Below, piece after piece: positions 45,591-56,244 of a stretch of 64,000 nucleotides of DNA. The notes under the pieces were generated by a model. It searched no databases. It had not been told where the DNA came from and worked only from the letters and a program-made list of their open reading frames with translations. Origin of the DNA: Clusia tigrina (Eukaryota; Arthropoda; Insecta; Diptera; Clusiidae); the NCBI GenBank assembly GCA_920105625.2, contig OV050031.1, forward strand, positions 221,946,194 through 222,010,193. Reading direction: 5' to 3'. Every line of letters begins with the position of its first letter. Position 1 is the stretch's first letter. Made by a program: the position numbers and the translations under genes.

Positions 45591-46794
45591 CCTTTATTTA
45601 ATATCGATAATCAAAAACAATTGATAAATCTATTAACGATATCTTTAAGAATATCTGCCTGGGGTGCACCCATAGGATTTCTTTCCTTAAGAAGTAAACA
45701 ATTTAAATGAAATTCTATTATTAGTCGGGTATCAGCCTCTCTGGGGACTTTCTGTTTTGCATAATTTTTGCATACCTATTCTTCCTGGCCATCAATTTGA
45801 AGTCGAAGAACTGAACAATTTAGTACTCTTTATTGCGAACTAATTACCCTGCGGAATGCCTGGTTGAATGGCGTTAATAAGTACGACTATGCTTAAATTG
45901 AATTTAAGCAGCATTTACTATGAAATTCTTTGGTAATAAAAATAAACAATACGTCGTCCTACTTGGCAGAGTGCAAACGCCAGACACACGAATATTTTAC
46001 CCACTCCCAGCGCACGTACCCACTTGTGGTAGTGCGTATTTTTAGCCCAGTCTAACACAAAACAGATATCACAACAACCCCAGCAACAACAACAACGCCG
46101 CGTATATGCGAGTAATAAAGCGAAAGTAAATATTTAGAAATATTGTATTTTTGCACAGCAGATAACAGGGGCGGGGCGCTGCCTGCTGCCTCATTTTGGC
46201 ACACATTCCCAACAAAAAAGTTCCAATGCAGAAATAAGCACAAAATGCACAGCAAACAGAAATAAACACGCACTAACTCACACACATACACACACATATA
46301 CACACACATACAAATACATACCTACACACATCCATAAACCCGTATGCACCGCGCCTCCGAAGTTAGGTGTGAATTATTAGGATGTGATTGTAACCGCCGC
46401 AACGGCACGGAACACACATATCAGCTTAAAGTGATTTTCTACATTGTGGTCCTTTGGAAGTAGCAATTTTGGCAGGGATATTTTTGTGTCAATGCTTACC
46501 TTGTCAGATTTCTTTAGGATAAGAATAAGCTATCTCCCTCCTAGACGCCCCAACAAAATGTAATTGTAAACCTAATTGCAGTGTATACACAGCTGCTCCT
46601 TCTTTAGTGGCTTGCGAAGTAGAGTAAGAGGGGGAAAAAGTTTGGATTAAGCAGGAGTTCTTTTGCTGGTTTTTAATGAATTCGAGAAATTCAGACTAGG
46701 CACGCCTTCTTTTGGGTTTAGTTTCAGGAAGTTATTCCTGTATTTCATATTATTTATAATTCTACCATTTACCTTTAAAAAAGGTAAATAGGGT
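45591..46794. other. No gene recognised
   Basis: AT-rich; (CA)-rich patch at 46270-46325. Nothing supported. Confidence 0.45.
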
Positions 46795-46945
46795 ATACTA
46801 ATTTTGTGCTCTTGAGAGGGGTTGCAATTTCAAGAAGGAGGCGTGGTAGGTATGCACATATATATACAGATCTGATCAGAATCACTTTCTAAGCAATTTG
46901 TATTTTGTCCGTCCGTCCGTCTGTGGCCACTTTTTTTCAACACCG
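46795..46945 (+). repeat. Second copy of the dispersed repeat's start
   Basis: 'gggtatactaattttgtgct', 'cttgagaggggttgcaattt', 'aagaaggaggcgtggtagg' and 'gtccgtccgtctgtggccac' match 43890-44010 in the same orientation; the copy then breaks into the RT relic. Confidence 0.75.
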
Positions 46946-47365
46946 TTCTTAATGAAATTTTGCAAAACTATAGTCTGGATAAAGATACAACGGATTCCAG
47001 TTGAAGGAATGCAGAGCAAATAACAGAAACTGCTTTTGGACAGATTCAATTTTAGCAATATAGCAGTTGTAGTATTCCAAAATTGGAGGAACAAGGCATA
47101 TATAAAGACTCTTTGTGACATGTGGATCGTTAAATTCCTTCGACAACCTTTTTATAAAGCTAAGGATACCCCTTGCATTATTTGCACAGGTGTTAATGCG
47201 AAGGTTGTAGCTAAGTTTCAGATCCATTGCCACGCCAAGATCCACAGAACTGAAGACTATTGTTCTTGACTACTGACAAATAGTATATGGATAAGGAAAA
47301 AGGTCTCCTCTAGAGAAAACCACTAACTTACATTTGCCATGATTTAGTGCCATCAAATATAATCT
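46945..47365 (-). pseudogene. Non-LTR reverse transcriptase relic, CR1-like C-terminal part
   Basis: On the minus strand: MALNHGKCKLVVFSRG, a break, DLGVAMDLKLSYNLRIN, NNARGILSFIKRLSKEFNDP, YICLVPPILEYYNCYI and IESVQKQFLLFALH. The 'K-C-x-L-x-x-F-S-R ... DLGV ... LGFI-R ... LEY ... IE-x-VQ-K' order is that of CR1-like and related elements, not of Jockey, whose corresponding block is KYLGIHLD. Frameshifts break the frame. Confidence 0.7.
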
Positions 47366-47499
47366 ATATAATAATAATAATGTAATTTTAATACAATCTA
47401 AACACACTTTACCGCCCGGCAAGTCATCTGACAGCTGGACTGGAGCGCAAGCGCCATCAAACATCAAACGAGTATGCTGGTATAGTCATCAGAATGTAT

Positions 47500-47745
47500 C
47501 TACTGCTGCAGGTATGCTTTTGACAGGTCAATTTTCGAAAATTTGACTCCACCTGCCATCGAGCTGAGCAGTTCATCGATAGTCGGCAACGGATGCTCGT
47601 CTACAACAAGCGCAGGATTCAATGTAATCTTATAGTCCCCACATATGCATACAGCCCCACTTTTCTTTCGCACTACCAGTATAGGCGTGGCCCATTCGCT
47701 TTTATCAACTTTCACCAGGAAGCCTGGTTCTACTTTCGCCTCCAA
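47500..47745 (-). pseudogene. gypsy reverse transcriptase, first blocks only
   Basis: EPGFLVKVDKSEWATPILVV, RKKSGAVCICGDYKITLNPA, DEHPLPTIDELLSSMAGG and FSKIDLSKAYLQQ: RT blocks up to the first catalytic Asp (KIDLSKAY). The YxDD block and everything downstream are absent. A frameshift of one step separates it from the preceding protease frame. Confidence 0.85.
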
Positions 47746-47748
47746 CTA

Positions 47749-48345
47749 CTACGCAACTGCTTTTAATAGAGGAAACGCCACCCTTCTTGCCTTGACGAAT
47801 TTTCGAGAAACATTGCTCTTTACATACAGCCCCGCTTGATGTCCTTTTATTGCACCTGTCGCAGCTGAAAATAGTTTTGGATATTTATTTAAAATCTGTT
47901 CCAAATTCCTTTTGCCACCCATCGCAGCAACAACAGCATTCCCGCTTTCCGACTTCTTTCCCTGGTCGCTAATTATTTGTGGCCAATTTAGTGTTATTTC
48001 GTGCAACCACTCTCTACGTAGCAGCGGCTTGCGATCACCACGTACAATATATATTTTAACTGGAACCTTCGTTACTTCTACCCAGACGTAGCCTACACAC
48101 TCCCGAGGAGTCTTGCAGTAGCTGTAAAATTGCATATCGGTTGACTTGACTGTGAATTTTGCAAAATATATTTTTGCGTCAGCCAAGCTGATGAGTGTAA
48201 CAGGCGCTCCTGTATCAATCTCAAACTCAGTATTACTTGTGGTTACTTTTACATTGCAAGCTATTTTCCTATGTTCACCTTCTACGCTGACACTCTGCCG
48301 TCTACAGCAAATAAATCTTCTACACTAAAGTCTTCGTCATTATCC
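47749..48345 (-). pseudogene. gypsy protease and pre-RT region
   Basis: FEIDTGAPVTLISLADAK at about 48180-48235 is the aspartic protease active-site motif (Asp-Thr-Gly). It continues through VKIYIVRGDRKPLLRREWLH, LNWPQI and a NLEQILNKYPKLFS segment, as found between protease and RT in Ty3/gypsy Pol. The frame is open from 48186 to 47749. Confidence 0.8.
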
Positions 48346-48399
48346 GCTGATTTGATTTAATGACTTTGTTCCCTTTAAACACATTTTCCGTATGTGGCC

Positions 48400-49104
48400 C
48401 GTTTCTTACACAAATTACAGCTTACAAGTTCGTATTTGCATTGATCTGCCAAATGTGCAGTGCTGCCACAACGAAACCTTGTTTTCCCTTTTCGTTGCGT
48501 GTGTTCCATGATTTATTCGCTCTCACCTCACTCTTGGTTTTTCGTATTGTTTTTTATCATGCAAGTTCTTGACAGTTCCTGAGACCATGTGCTGATGTAA
48601 TTCGCCTCCCTCTTTTTCTGCAATTGCATATGCACTCGCCGTCTGGATGGCATCAGCCAATTTAAAGTCTTTCTTTTCAAGTAACCTGCTCTGAATTTTT
48701 TGATTAAGCAAACCAAAAAAGAACTGATTACGCAAAGCAGTGTCCAAAGAGGCTCCGAAATTACATCCAGCCGGTGGCCATCGTTGCGCCACCATAAATT
48801 CCGCGCATGTTTCATCCCCCTTTTATTTGCGTAAATGAAACCGGTAGTTCTCGAGATTCTTGAATCGAGCTTTGGATTAAAGTGACTCTCCAACAATGTG
48901 ACAATATCTTCATAATCGAAGCCGCCCTCTGTGGTCTGGTAGTAAGTATGCTAGACTTGCACCCCGAGGGTCGCAAGCTCAAATCCTGCCACGGGCTTGG
49001 TCTCCAAAAATGCTTCTTTCTATAAAATGTTCTTCTCTTCGAGTCGAAAGACTCTGTAGCTAGAACTCATTCCCCCAACACAATTAATTATGGTGTAAGG
49101 TATG

Positions 49105-49148
<44 letters not shown>

Positions 49149-49352
49149 CTTCATAATCTAAGTCTTCTGATGACATAGGCAGAGCTTTGTCGCAAAGCAT
49201 GTCGTAAGTTGTGGCTCCCACATAATGCAGAAGACACTCTTTCTTCTTACCAGAGTCTGCATTGAAGATTTTTAAAGCAGTCTCAAACCGCTTTACCCAA
49301 CGACTCCAAGTCGCCATCAAACGAATCAAGATTAAATGACGCACTAGCCATT
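48400..49352 (-). pseudogene. gypsy gag and zinc knuckle
   Basis: Begins MASASFNLDSFDGDLESLGK near 49352, shifts frame to RWVKRFETALKIFNADSGKK, LLHYVGATTYDMLCDKALP and SEDLDYED. There the SINE is inserted. It resumes at about 48905 (IVTLLESHFNPKLDSR), then GASLDTALRNQFFFGL, IQSRLLEKKDFKLADAIQTA. At 48410-48490 a CCHC-like knuckle reads RFRCGSTAHLADQCKYE, with a second pair CNLCKKRATYGKC. The order is that of a nucleocapsid-bearing Gag. Three or more frameshifts plus the SINE make it dead. Confidence 0.8.
48922..49146 (+). mobile_element. tRNA-headed SINE, short form, with target duplication
   Basis: Head CCGCCCTCTGTGGTCTGGTA (A-box side) and AAGCTCAAATCCTGCC (B box), body 'cttctcttcgagtcgaaaga', end 'attatggtgtaaggtatga', tail (TAA)n 49106-49146. 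It interrupts gypsy gag and is flanked by ATCTTCATAATCGAAG (48906-48921) and ATCTTCATAATCTAAG (49147-49162): a 15-of-16 target-site duplication, as made by LINE-driven insertion. It is SINE-derived, not a working tRNA gene: the cloverleaf cannot be completed with a clean anticodon stem. Confidence 0.9.
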
Positions 49353-49439
49353 ACTGCTGGAGCTGTGTGTTCGTCCACGTTCATCCTTCACCCTCGTCGC
49401 CAAATTTACAGACTGAAGTTTATTTGCATTAGTTTTCTT

Positions 49440-50235
49440 TTGTTTGATATTTGTCAAATATGACAGGCCAAGAACGCTTCCTTCCAGTGCACCAGCTCTG
49501 ACAGGGTATTCAGTGGACTGAAAGATTTTGTGTTTCACAGTGAACTTTTTCTATTCATTAAATACTTTCTAAACAGTTCATGAGTAATTGTGGGAAAAAT
49601 GTTTTGGATTTTGTACAATTTGGCAACATGCCCCTTGCCGCCTTGTCAAGGGCTTGGGTAACATCTAGAAAAATTGCTGAAACTAATTTTTTATTTTCAA
49701 ATGTTTTCCGAATTTCTGTAACTATTCTGTGCACTTGTTCTACGGTGCTATGCTTCTTTCTAAAACCGAATTGATGAGTGAGTATTAAATTCTTCCAGTT
49801 CAGAATAGGCGAAAGTTGCTGGATCAAGAGTGTCTCCAACAATTTGGAGAATAGAGGCAGGAGACTTATGGGTCTGTAAGAGCTCACAGCTGATGGATCT
49901 GATCATCTGGCAAGCAGGTAGTGCCCAGGATACAATTTATAATGTGAAGAAGGTGTTTAAGTGCAATTTGTGGCAACTCTTATATTAGTTTCTCATTTAT
50001 TTGGTCAAGCCTGGTGCTTTCTTTATGTGGACATTTCTTATCCCTTCATTTACAGTTTTCAAATTTAGTTTTATTTGCTGCTTTCTTTCAGGGGTATCAG
50101 TTGGCTCCAATTGCTTGGCTGAATTTAGTTTCTGGGTTGGGTGTGAAAAGATTTCGCAAGTGCTCAGCGAATGTCTTTCCTTTCTTTGAATCACTTCTAG
50201 TTTAACTAAATAAATAGCAAAATAATCCATTAAGC
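49440..50235 (-). pseudogene. Jockey-type non-LTR reverse transcriptase relic
   Basis: From 50230 downward on the minus strand: the pre-RT linker ending IRNVHIKKAPG, then SSYRPISLLPLFSKLLETLL, LTHQFGFRKKHSTVEQVHRI, VSAIFLDVTQALDKA (first catalytic Asp in FLDV), LYKIQNIFPTITHELFRKYL and, after a frameshift, AGALEGSVLGLSYLTNI (the GVPQGSVLGP block, altered). It stops there at the gypsy edge, so the FADD block is missing. The right edge lies about 145 bp upstream of the CAP gene start. Confidence 0.8.
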
Positions 50236-50379
50236 AAAATCCCTTCAGCTACTTTACGAGAACTACTTTTCTTGGAAAAATAAATTGATTCCAAAAAATT
50301 TTCAAGCAAGCTTCAATTTCGTAGATTTCTTACGTACAATTTGTTTTTGTCTTGTGCTCGTTCCAAAAATATTCCAAGA

Positions 50380-52177
50380 ATGCCTTGCCTATTTATAATT
50401 ATTGCACTAACAGTAAATTTACTGCAATTTGACGCCTACAATTATTGTGAAAACGAGACGATGGCAAAGCTTTGTCCCAATGGTGCGAAGCACTTTATGT
50501 GCGAGCCGGAGTACATAGTAAGTGAAGAGATAGAGAGACTCTCAATTATGTTTATATACTCCTTTGTATGGATGTCGTGTGTTATAATGTAGGTACCCTC
50601 AGCCTCGTTTATTTCCGAAGTGGCTATGACGAACTCGTTGCGCCGCTTTATGGTGGAGGTGTTCAACAATATGCGAAATAATATCAGCGTATCGATGGGT
50701 AAGGATGGGAAATTTCCGAAGGCGGCACGCTTGCGTGAATTGATCTGGGACTGGGAATTGGCGTACCTTGCCCGTATGCACGCCAACCGATGTAAACCTA
50801 TGTTCGACAATTGCCGCAACACGGTTCGCTTTCCGGACGTTGGTCAAGATATGATAGTCACTGGTGGAGAGATCCCCCAGCGAGCAAAAGCTAATTTTGT
50901 AGACTTTATAAGCAAAGTGTTCGACGACGACTTAAAATAACTGATCCAGTGAACTTCGTTAAAGCTTTCGATCAAAAGTAAGTAAGAAGGTCTGCTGGAA
51001 TCGAGCGGACTTAGCCAGATGTAGGCAGATGTAGGCAGATGTATGGGGGTGTGGACAGATGTAGGAAATGTGAGGTCAGGTTAGTCAAATCTAATCTTAG
51101 GATATAGAAATAATAGCATTCAGTTAAATTCAAATGTTTTTGTTAGTTTTGCTCTCATATGTTTCAGTAACGCCCATAAAACGCTCCTGGGGAGTTCCAG
51201 TTATGCGCCACTCGTTGAGAATATCAGTTTTGTTCCACCTTGAGAAATAAATTCCATATAATAAACAATAGACAATCCTCAGATTGGGTACGACATTATC
51301 TTCAGTCACTGCACTCACTGATTGGACATATGTTTGCGACTCCCAAAAGTACTCAGGAATGGTTTGGGCATAATTAGGATGAAGTTTTATGCGTAAACAA
51401 GTTTCTTCAAAATTGAATTTTCTTGGAATAAGATCCTCAGATTTTAGTATACCATATTCCTGAGCTGAATTGTTACCCCATATATTTTGAGTGTATTTTG
51501 ATTCTCTCGAGATAATTTCTTGTATTCTGCTAAGAGATTTCCTAGCAGAGTCTTGTATTACTAGATGTAAGGGTGTTAGATCGAGTACCAAACCAGTTTG
51601 TATCAAATGATACACTGGAAAAAATTGGGTGTGTTAAACGACGAAGATGTTGGCTTCTGAACGTTTAAGTTGCCAGCAGCTTATCAGTTTTGGATCTGTG
51701 TTTCTGAACTCAGACACATCACATATTAAGGGTAGTTAAAAATAGGGATGGGCTTAGTTACGTCACAGTACCGTTAGAGTGTGGTTAATTCGAAATAGTG
51801 AATTCGTTTGCAGTAACTAACATTTAATGCGCTTCAATATCGCAGGTATGCACCTGAGGAAGATTTGGATATGTTGTCGCTTGTCATAAGTGAGCGGAAC
51901 TCACGCGTTGGCTGCGGCGCTGCGTACGCCACTTATTGCGAACATTGGAAGTATAGTTTGGCGATCCTCAAGAGACTTGTCGTGGTCCTAATGCTCCTCA
52001 TCCATTTGCAGGTACTGCATTTTTTTCTCGTGCAACTTTGAGAAGGCCGTCCATAAAAACGATCTGCTTTATAAAATCAGTGAAGGCGATGCGGCGTCAG
52101 ACTGTTCCCATTGGAATACCGATAAGAGCTCCGTTTATGAGAATCTATGTGCGAATAGCGGAGAAATCTTTCAATGA
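50380..52177 (+). CDS. Antigen-5-like CAP-superfamily secreted protein, four exons, one-base frameshift
   Basis: Exons 50380-50517, 50593-50977, 51846-51950, 52012-52177; introns of 75, 868 and 61 bp have GT-AG ends (GTAAGT, GTAAGT, GTATAG donors) and phases 0, 2, 2 that fit. Length 264 residues if the missing base is counted, normal for insect antigen-5 proteins. Residues 1-19 form a signal peptide; the mature start YNYC and KHFMCEPE are typical of the family. Exon 2 holds LRELIWDWELAYLARMHANR and FDNCRNTVRFPDVGQDM, the first CAP block. Exon 3 gives NSRVGCGAAYATYC, exon 4 KYCIFFSCNFE, the second. The usual HFT histidine before VGC is absent. In exon 2 the frame stops at TAA 50938-50940; one extra A in the A-run 50934-50937 would keep it open to the next donor. 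Recent pseudogene, allele or sequence error. Function: secreted, cysteine-rich; exact role unknown. Confidence 0.85.
51125..51620 (-). pseudogene. Non-LTR retroelement post-RT fragment in CAP intron 2
   Basis: A 161-codon minus-strand frame starts with LVLDLTPLHLVIQDSARKSL, which parallels VITGLTPLHLVVKRMAASAA of the element at 30333-33248 (residues ~611-630), and continues with KSEDLIPRKFNFEETCL. It is therefore a piece from between RT and RNase H of a related element. The remaining residues are not recognisable. It accounts for most of the 868-bp intron length. Confidence 0.65.
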
Positions 52178-52368
52178 TTTTAGCTGCAATTGCCACCACG
52201 CCTACTTACAGCGTCATTGTATTACTTAAAACATTGTAAAAATTTGTAAAATTTGCATTGCAAAATTTTGTGTTCAATAGAAATTGATTTCAATGACTCG
52301 ATAAGCCCGCTAATCCCACCAGGGAAAATTACAAAGGAAGCGCTAATCAGGCTATAGGGTTATAATAC

Positions 52369-52374
52369 AATAAA
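52369..52374 (+). promoter_or_regulatory. Possible polyadenylation signal of the CAP gene
   Basis: AATAAA 192 bp after the TGA at 52175-52177; a weaker AATAGA occurs at about 52276. Placement fits a short 3' UTR; not proven. Confidence 0.4.
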
Positions 52375-52379
52375 TACTT

Positions 52380-54460
52380 TGCCGCAGTTTTGTTAGAGAC
52401 CTTAATTTTTATGGCCGTAAAACAGATACATTTGTAGAGATCTTTGGTTCAGAGCTAAAATTGTTGAGATGCTTTAATTCAGGTGAGCCCATAATCGTGG
52501 CCACTCTTGTGGCGGAACGAACCCTCGCCGACACTTGAGATGCACTTACCTGGTATGCCGACGGCGAGTCCTGATGGAATATTCATTTCCTATCCCCATA
52601 CAGTCACTGGCTGAAGCTGAAGGATGCGTTGTAGTCATGCACGAGTGCAGGCGGGCCCAGGTTGGGTAAATCCCCGGTCTGTGTAGCCAAATCACTCTAG
52701 CCTACTTGCAATATATACTTTAATTACAGTAGAAAAGCACTGCAGCTGGCACTGCTGCGAATGCAGTGCAATCTGTTTCCTTCTCTACCTCATGCTTCGC
52801 ACCCTTGAGCTACTCTTATCGAAAAATGCCTTTCTAACAAAAGACCTTAATAAAGCTTGATTGCCACAAACGTTCACAAAAATACAACACTATTCTTGAA
52901 AGATGCATACCGTTTGGGAGAGAACATGCATTACCTCCATCTCCGATCCGTCTAATACCTAAATGTCATCCGCGTTCGACACTTAAAAGTACTTCTAATA
53001 AATGAGTTAATACCATATCCGAAAGAGCCTACTTTCAAGCAGGTCTACCACACGGTATTCCTTCAAGAAGCAGAGCATTTGCAGGCCACATTCTGGAGTA
53101 GGCTCTTTCCCGACTGCTCACATTCCACCAACACCACAGTTTTGGCAGTCATCCATGGCAGAGAATGGAGTGCACAACTTTTGCTCAGCACTCACAATTG
53201 AACCAGTAATGCTGCCACAGGCAACGCTATATGCATAAACAGCAAGTCCTGCGTCAATACTATTAGCTCCCTGTATAACTCCAATCAGACTATAGTCGCC
53301 GTCAGAGGCATTCTATTAAGAAATCGTATTCCTATTCGTAACAATGACGCCAAGGATATGTGCACTACGCCTCCACTAACACACTGAACATTTGACCAAA
53401 ATGACATCAATCGATTTATAAGAAAACAGCGACACAAGAAGTATGTGGTGTACATACAATCACCATAAGGCCGGGTCAATATAAACCACTCTATCCTTAT
53501 TTAACTAGGATATTCTGCATTTACTAGGCTAGTTATTAGGGAGTTTGGACACACTATCACTTGTTCGGCGGGACAGGTGTCAACTGCTGTCCGTTTTGCG
53601 ACAGACCTGCTCCAATCGATCATCTGCTGAATTCCTGCCGGCAGGAATTACTGCAGTATTTTGTGGTATCAACAATTCTAACCGCGATGCCATTTGTCGG
53701 CCAAACATGAGCATCGCTGGGGACCTCTTTGTGGCTGGTTGAATTGATACGCCATCAATATTGTTGATAGTTCCCGATTCATTATACTGGGGTGGTACAT
53801 CTTAGATTTAAGTTTGTTTTCAAATGTTTGGATATTGTATCGGGAGTATCCATTATGATGATAACTCGGCGGAACACTGAACGTGCCCGAACAGCAGCTC
53901 GCCTAAGCCAGCGCAATGCTGAGGAAAACGTTAATAGGGGTGGATCTAGAAGTAGGACTGAAAATGGACAGACCTACGACTGACGATTGAGCGGCAACGG
54001 TCGTAACGGCCTCTCGACGTATTACCTAAAAGTGAAGTCCCGAGAGGATAATGCGGATGGACATCGGGGTGAATTTAGTGGGTGAAAGCCCCACACTGCA
54101 TGGGTTTTTGACTGCTTTAAACCTCGTAAAAAAAACAAATAAGCCTACCAAAATACCTCGCTACCTACCTACCTACCTATCTACCCTACTTCCTGCCTTT
54201 CGGAAGATTTTTAAATATTTTCCTTTTCTTTTGTGTAGACCTGAAGCCAAACTGAGCTGGTTTAAACTACTTAAACGAGCTTCACTTAGATTTTCCCATT
54301 ACTCTGGCGATATTTGTAATCCACTCTCTGAGCCAACATTTCCCCAATTGCACCCTTGCGATTGCTTAAGAGAAAAAGTCATAAGAAAAAGGCTCTAGGA
54401 GAAGTCTCCCACAGTAATAAAGGAGTGGAATTGAAAACCACCTACACCTCCACCTCCACC
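52380..54460. other. No gene recognised; GC-richer unexplained stretch
   Basis: 52480-52690 and 53540-54100 are more GC-balanced than the surroundings and look like part of unknown repeats or old elements. Frames at 53285-53479, 53545-53742 and 53792-53983 show no domain; the last is Arg/Asn/Glu rich. The 54165-54185 'ctacctacctacctac' patch is simple repeat. Confidence 0.4.
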
Positions 54461-54465
54461 ACATC

Positions 54466-54509
<44 letters not shown>

Positions 54510-54512
54510 CGA
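54461..54512. repeat. (CAA)n microsatellite
   Basis: About sixteen near-perfect ACA/CAA triplets. Confidence 0.95.
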
Positions 54513-56244
54513 AGAGCTGTCAAAATTCAGGCAAAGACCCGCTGCCGAACTGTTAACTTGTTAACTGGTTTCGCATAACTCCACACGCGGCGGCCCGGCC
54601 TGGCAGAGCCGCTGATGCAGCTAAATGAGCCAAGAGCGAGAGCACGCTTTACGTATTTGGGTCATTCGTGAGCTGCCGAGAAGTGTTTTTGTGTTTATTT
54701 ATTTATTGCGAGAGTGTTTTATTTTATTTTTCTAATGAATTTTTAATTTAGCGCTTTTTCTGAATTGATGGCTATACTGAGAGTGTGCATTGTTGTTATT
54801 CTTATTGTTGTTGTTGTTGTTTCTGTTTCTTTATTACATCAATTTGTATGGGCTTTGGGCACTTTTCTAAACGCCTTACTTAGTGGGCTCGATTAGTCAG
54901 GGTTCGTTTCAGCACAGTTTACGGTATTTTATTTGTGTAAAATTTGTATTTATATTTGTTTAAATTTGATATTTATTTTATACTTTTTCCCGACTGAGGC
55001 TTCTTTACAGCTGTTTTAGATTCTTTTTGGCTAAGTTCATTGCCAAATTGACCCACATTTCTCCGGCTGCTCCAAGCAAGCCATGCGAAAGTCAACACCT
55101 CTTAATATATTAAATTAGCATGTCGTTTTGAAAGTTGCAGCACCACGTCAACTCCCCGGAGACACAAATGTGATGCAGAATGTTGTTGTTGTGTTGGTTG
55201 TGTGGTGTGCTTCGTGAGTCTCGTTGTTTTCGTTGTTTGCTTGAAATTTGGCTCGACATTTGCTGGTCCACACATGAGTTCTGCTCGCTCATGAAATAAA
55301 AATGAAAGCAATTGGCTTTATTGATTCCGAGCTTTATAGTTTTGATTTACTGTCCATAAATTACACTTTCAATATTGAACTACACACACTTATACTCTGC
55401 ACTTGAAAACGTGTATGCAAGTGAAGTGGGTCGTTGGGGATTTCCGTTCGAACACAATCGCTGTGGAGTGGAGTTTAGTATCATAATTGAACTTTACCGC
55501 ATATTGTGTAATAAAGAGATTATTATTTATGAGTAGAAGCAGCATTTTATATACTCAACTATGCTGTTCTTTTCGCTAGAAAGGCATGTAAACAATTTCA
55601 GTCTCCCCGCCGGCACTCTATTCCCTCCTCGTGTACACTTTTACTAAAGACTTCTTCAAACACACACGTAATACGAGTTATAGTGCTTTCGAACACCACA
55701 TGGCCATGTGTGTTTTCAACTATAGAAATTGTGCTGCCGCATTATTGGCAAATTTATCCGATTGAAAACAATCGCTTCCAAATCCAACGTGATCTTCATC
55801 ATGATGCGTCTGGTCATTATAAAGATTTCTATTTTTGTCTTGAGAGTTTTCAATGATGGCATTTACTTCACTCGGGCAAATTTTCTCTTTATCAAAGATA
55901 TTTTTGTTTTTATTAATATCCTCATCATTATCGAGTTGATGATGATGATTATGATTATTATTACTGTCTGCTGGTTTCTTTCTATACTGCAGTTTATTTT
56001 ACTATATTTTTATTTCGTTTTTCTATTTTTATTTACCACATTGTTATTTATTTCCTGTACACTTTTATGTTTTCTCCAGAAATGATCGTTATCATCATCA
56101 ATATTTTCATTATGATTGCCATTATTATAATGATACTCAATAAGTTTTCTACAATTTTTGCGTATAGTTTTTTCCTGACGTTGTTTTTAGTAGTAATTTG
56201 AGCCATTTCAGTTTTTCCTCAACATAAACCCATTCGCATCCATG
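54513..56244. other. No gene recognised
   Basis: AT-rich; (GTT)n at 54793-54822, ATTATT-rich 55930-56110. The 118-codon frame at 55729-56085 is Ile/Phe/Leu rich through T-rich DNA; nothing supported. Confidence 0.5.

Larger units (their letters stand above)
47366..49440 (-). mobile_element. Ty3/gypsy-type LTR retrotransposon, decayed, interrupted by a SINE
   Basis: Reading down the minus strand: a possible primer-binding site TGGCGACGAGGGTGAAG near 49380-49397, gag, zinc knuckle, protease and the start of reverse transcriptase, then loss of the rest of pol. The RT, integrase and complete LTRs are not present. A Jockey relic abuts the upstream edge and a CR1-like relic the downstream edge. 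Confidence 0.8.

Noticed and set aside
48922..49000. tRNA gene
   Set aside because: A- and B-box-like sequences are present, but the copy has a SINE body, a (TAA)n tail and target duplications, and no clean cloverleaf can be drawn.
46945..50235. One LINE interrupted by the gypsy copy
   Set aside because: RT pieces lie in the right order, but the upstream piece is Jockey-like and the downstream piece has the DLGV/FIKR/LEY pattern of CR1-like elements.
52540..52556. U1 snRNA-like 5' string ('cacttacctgg')
   Set aside because: Only about ten bases match; nothing downstream resembles the U1 stem-loops.
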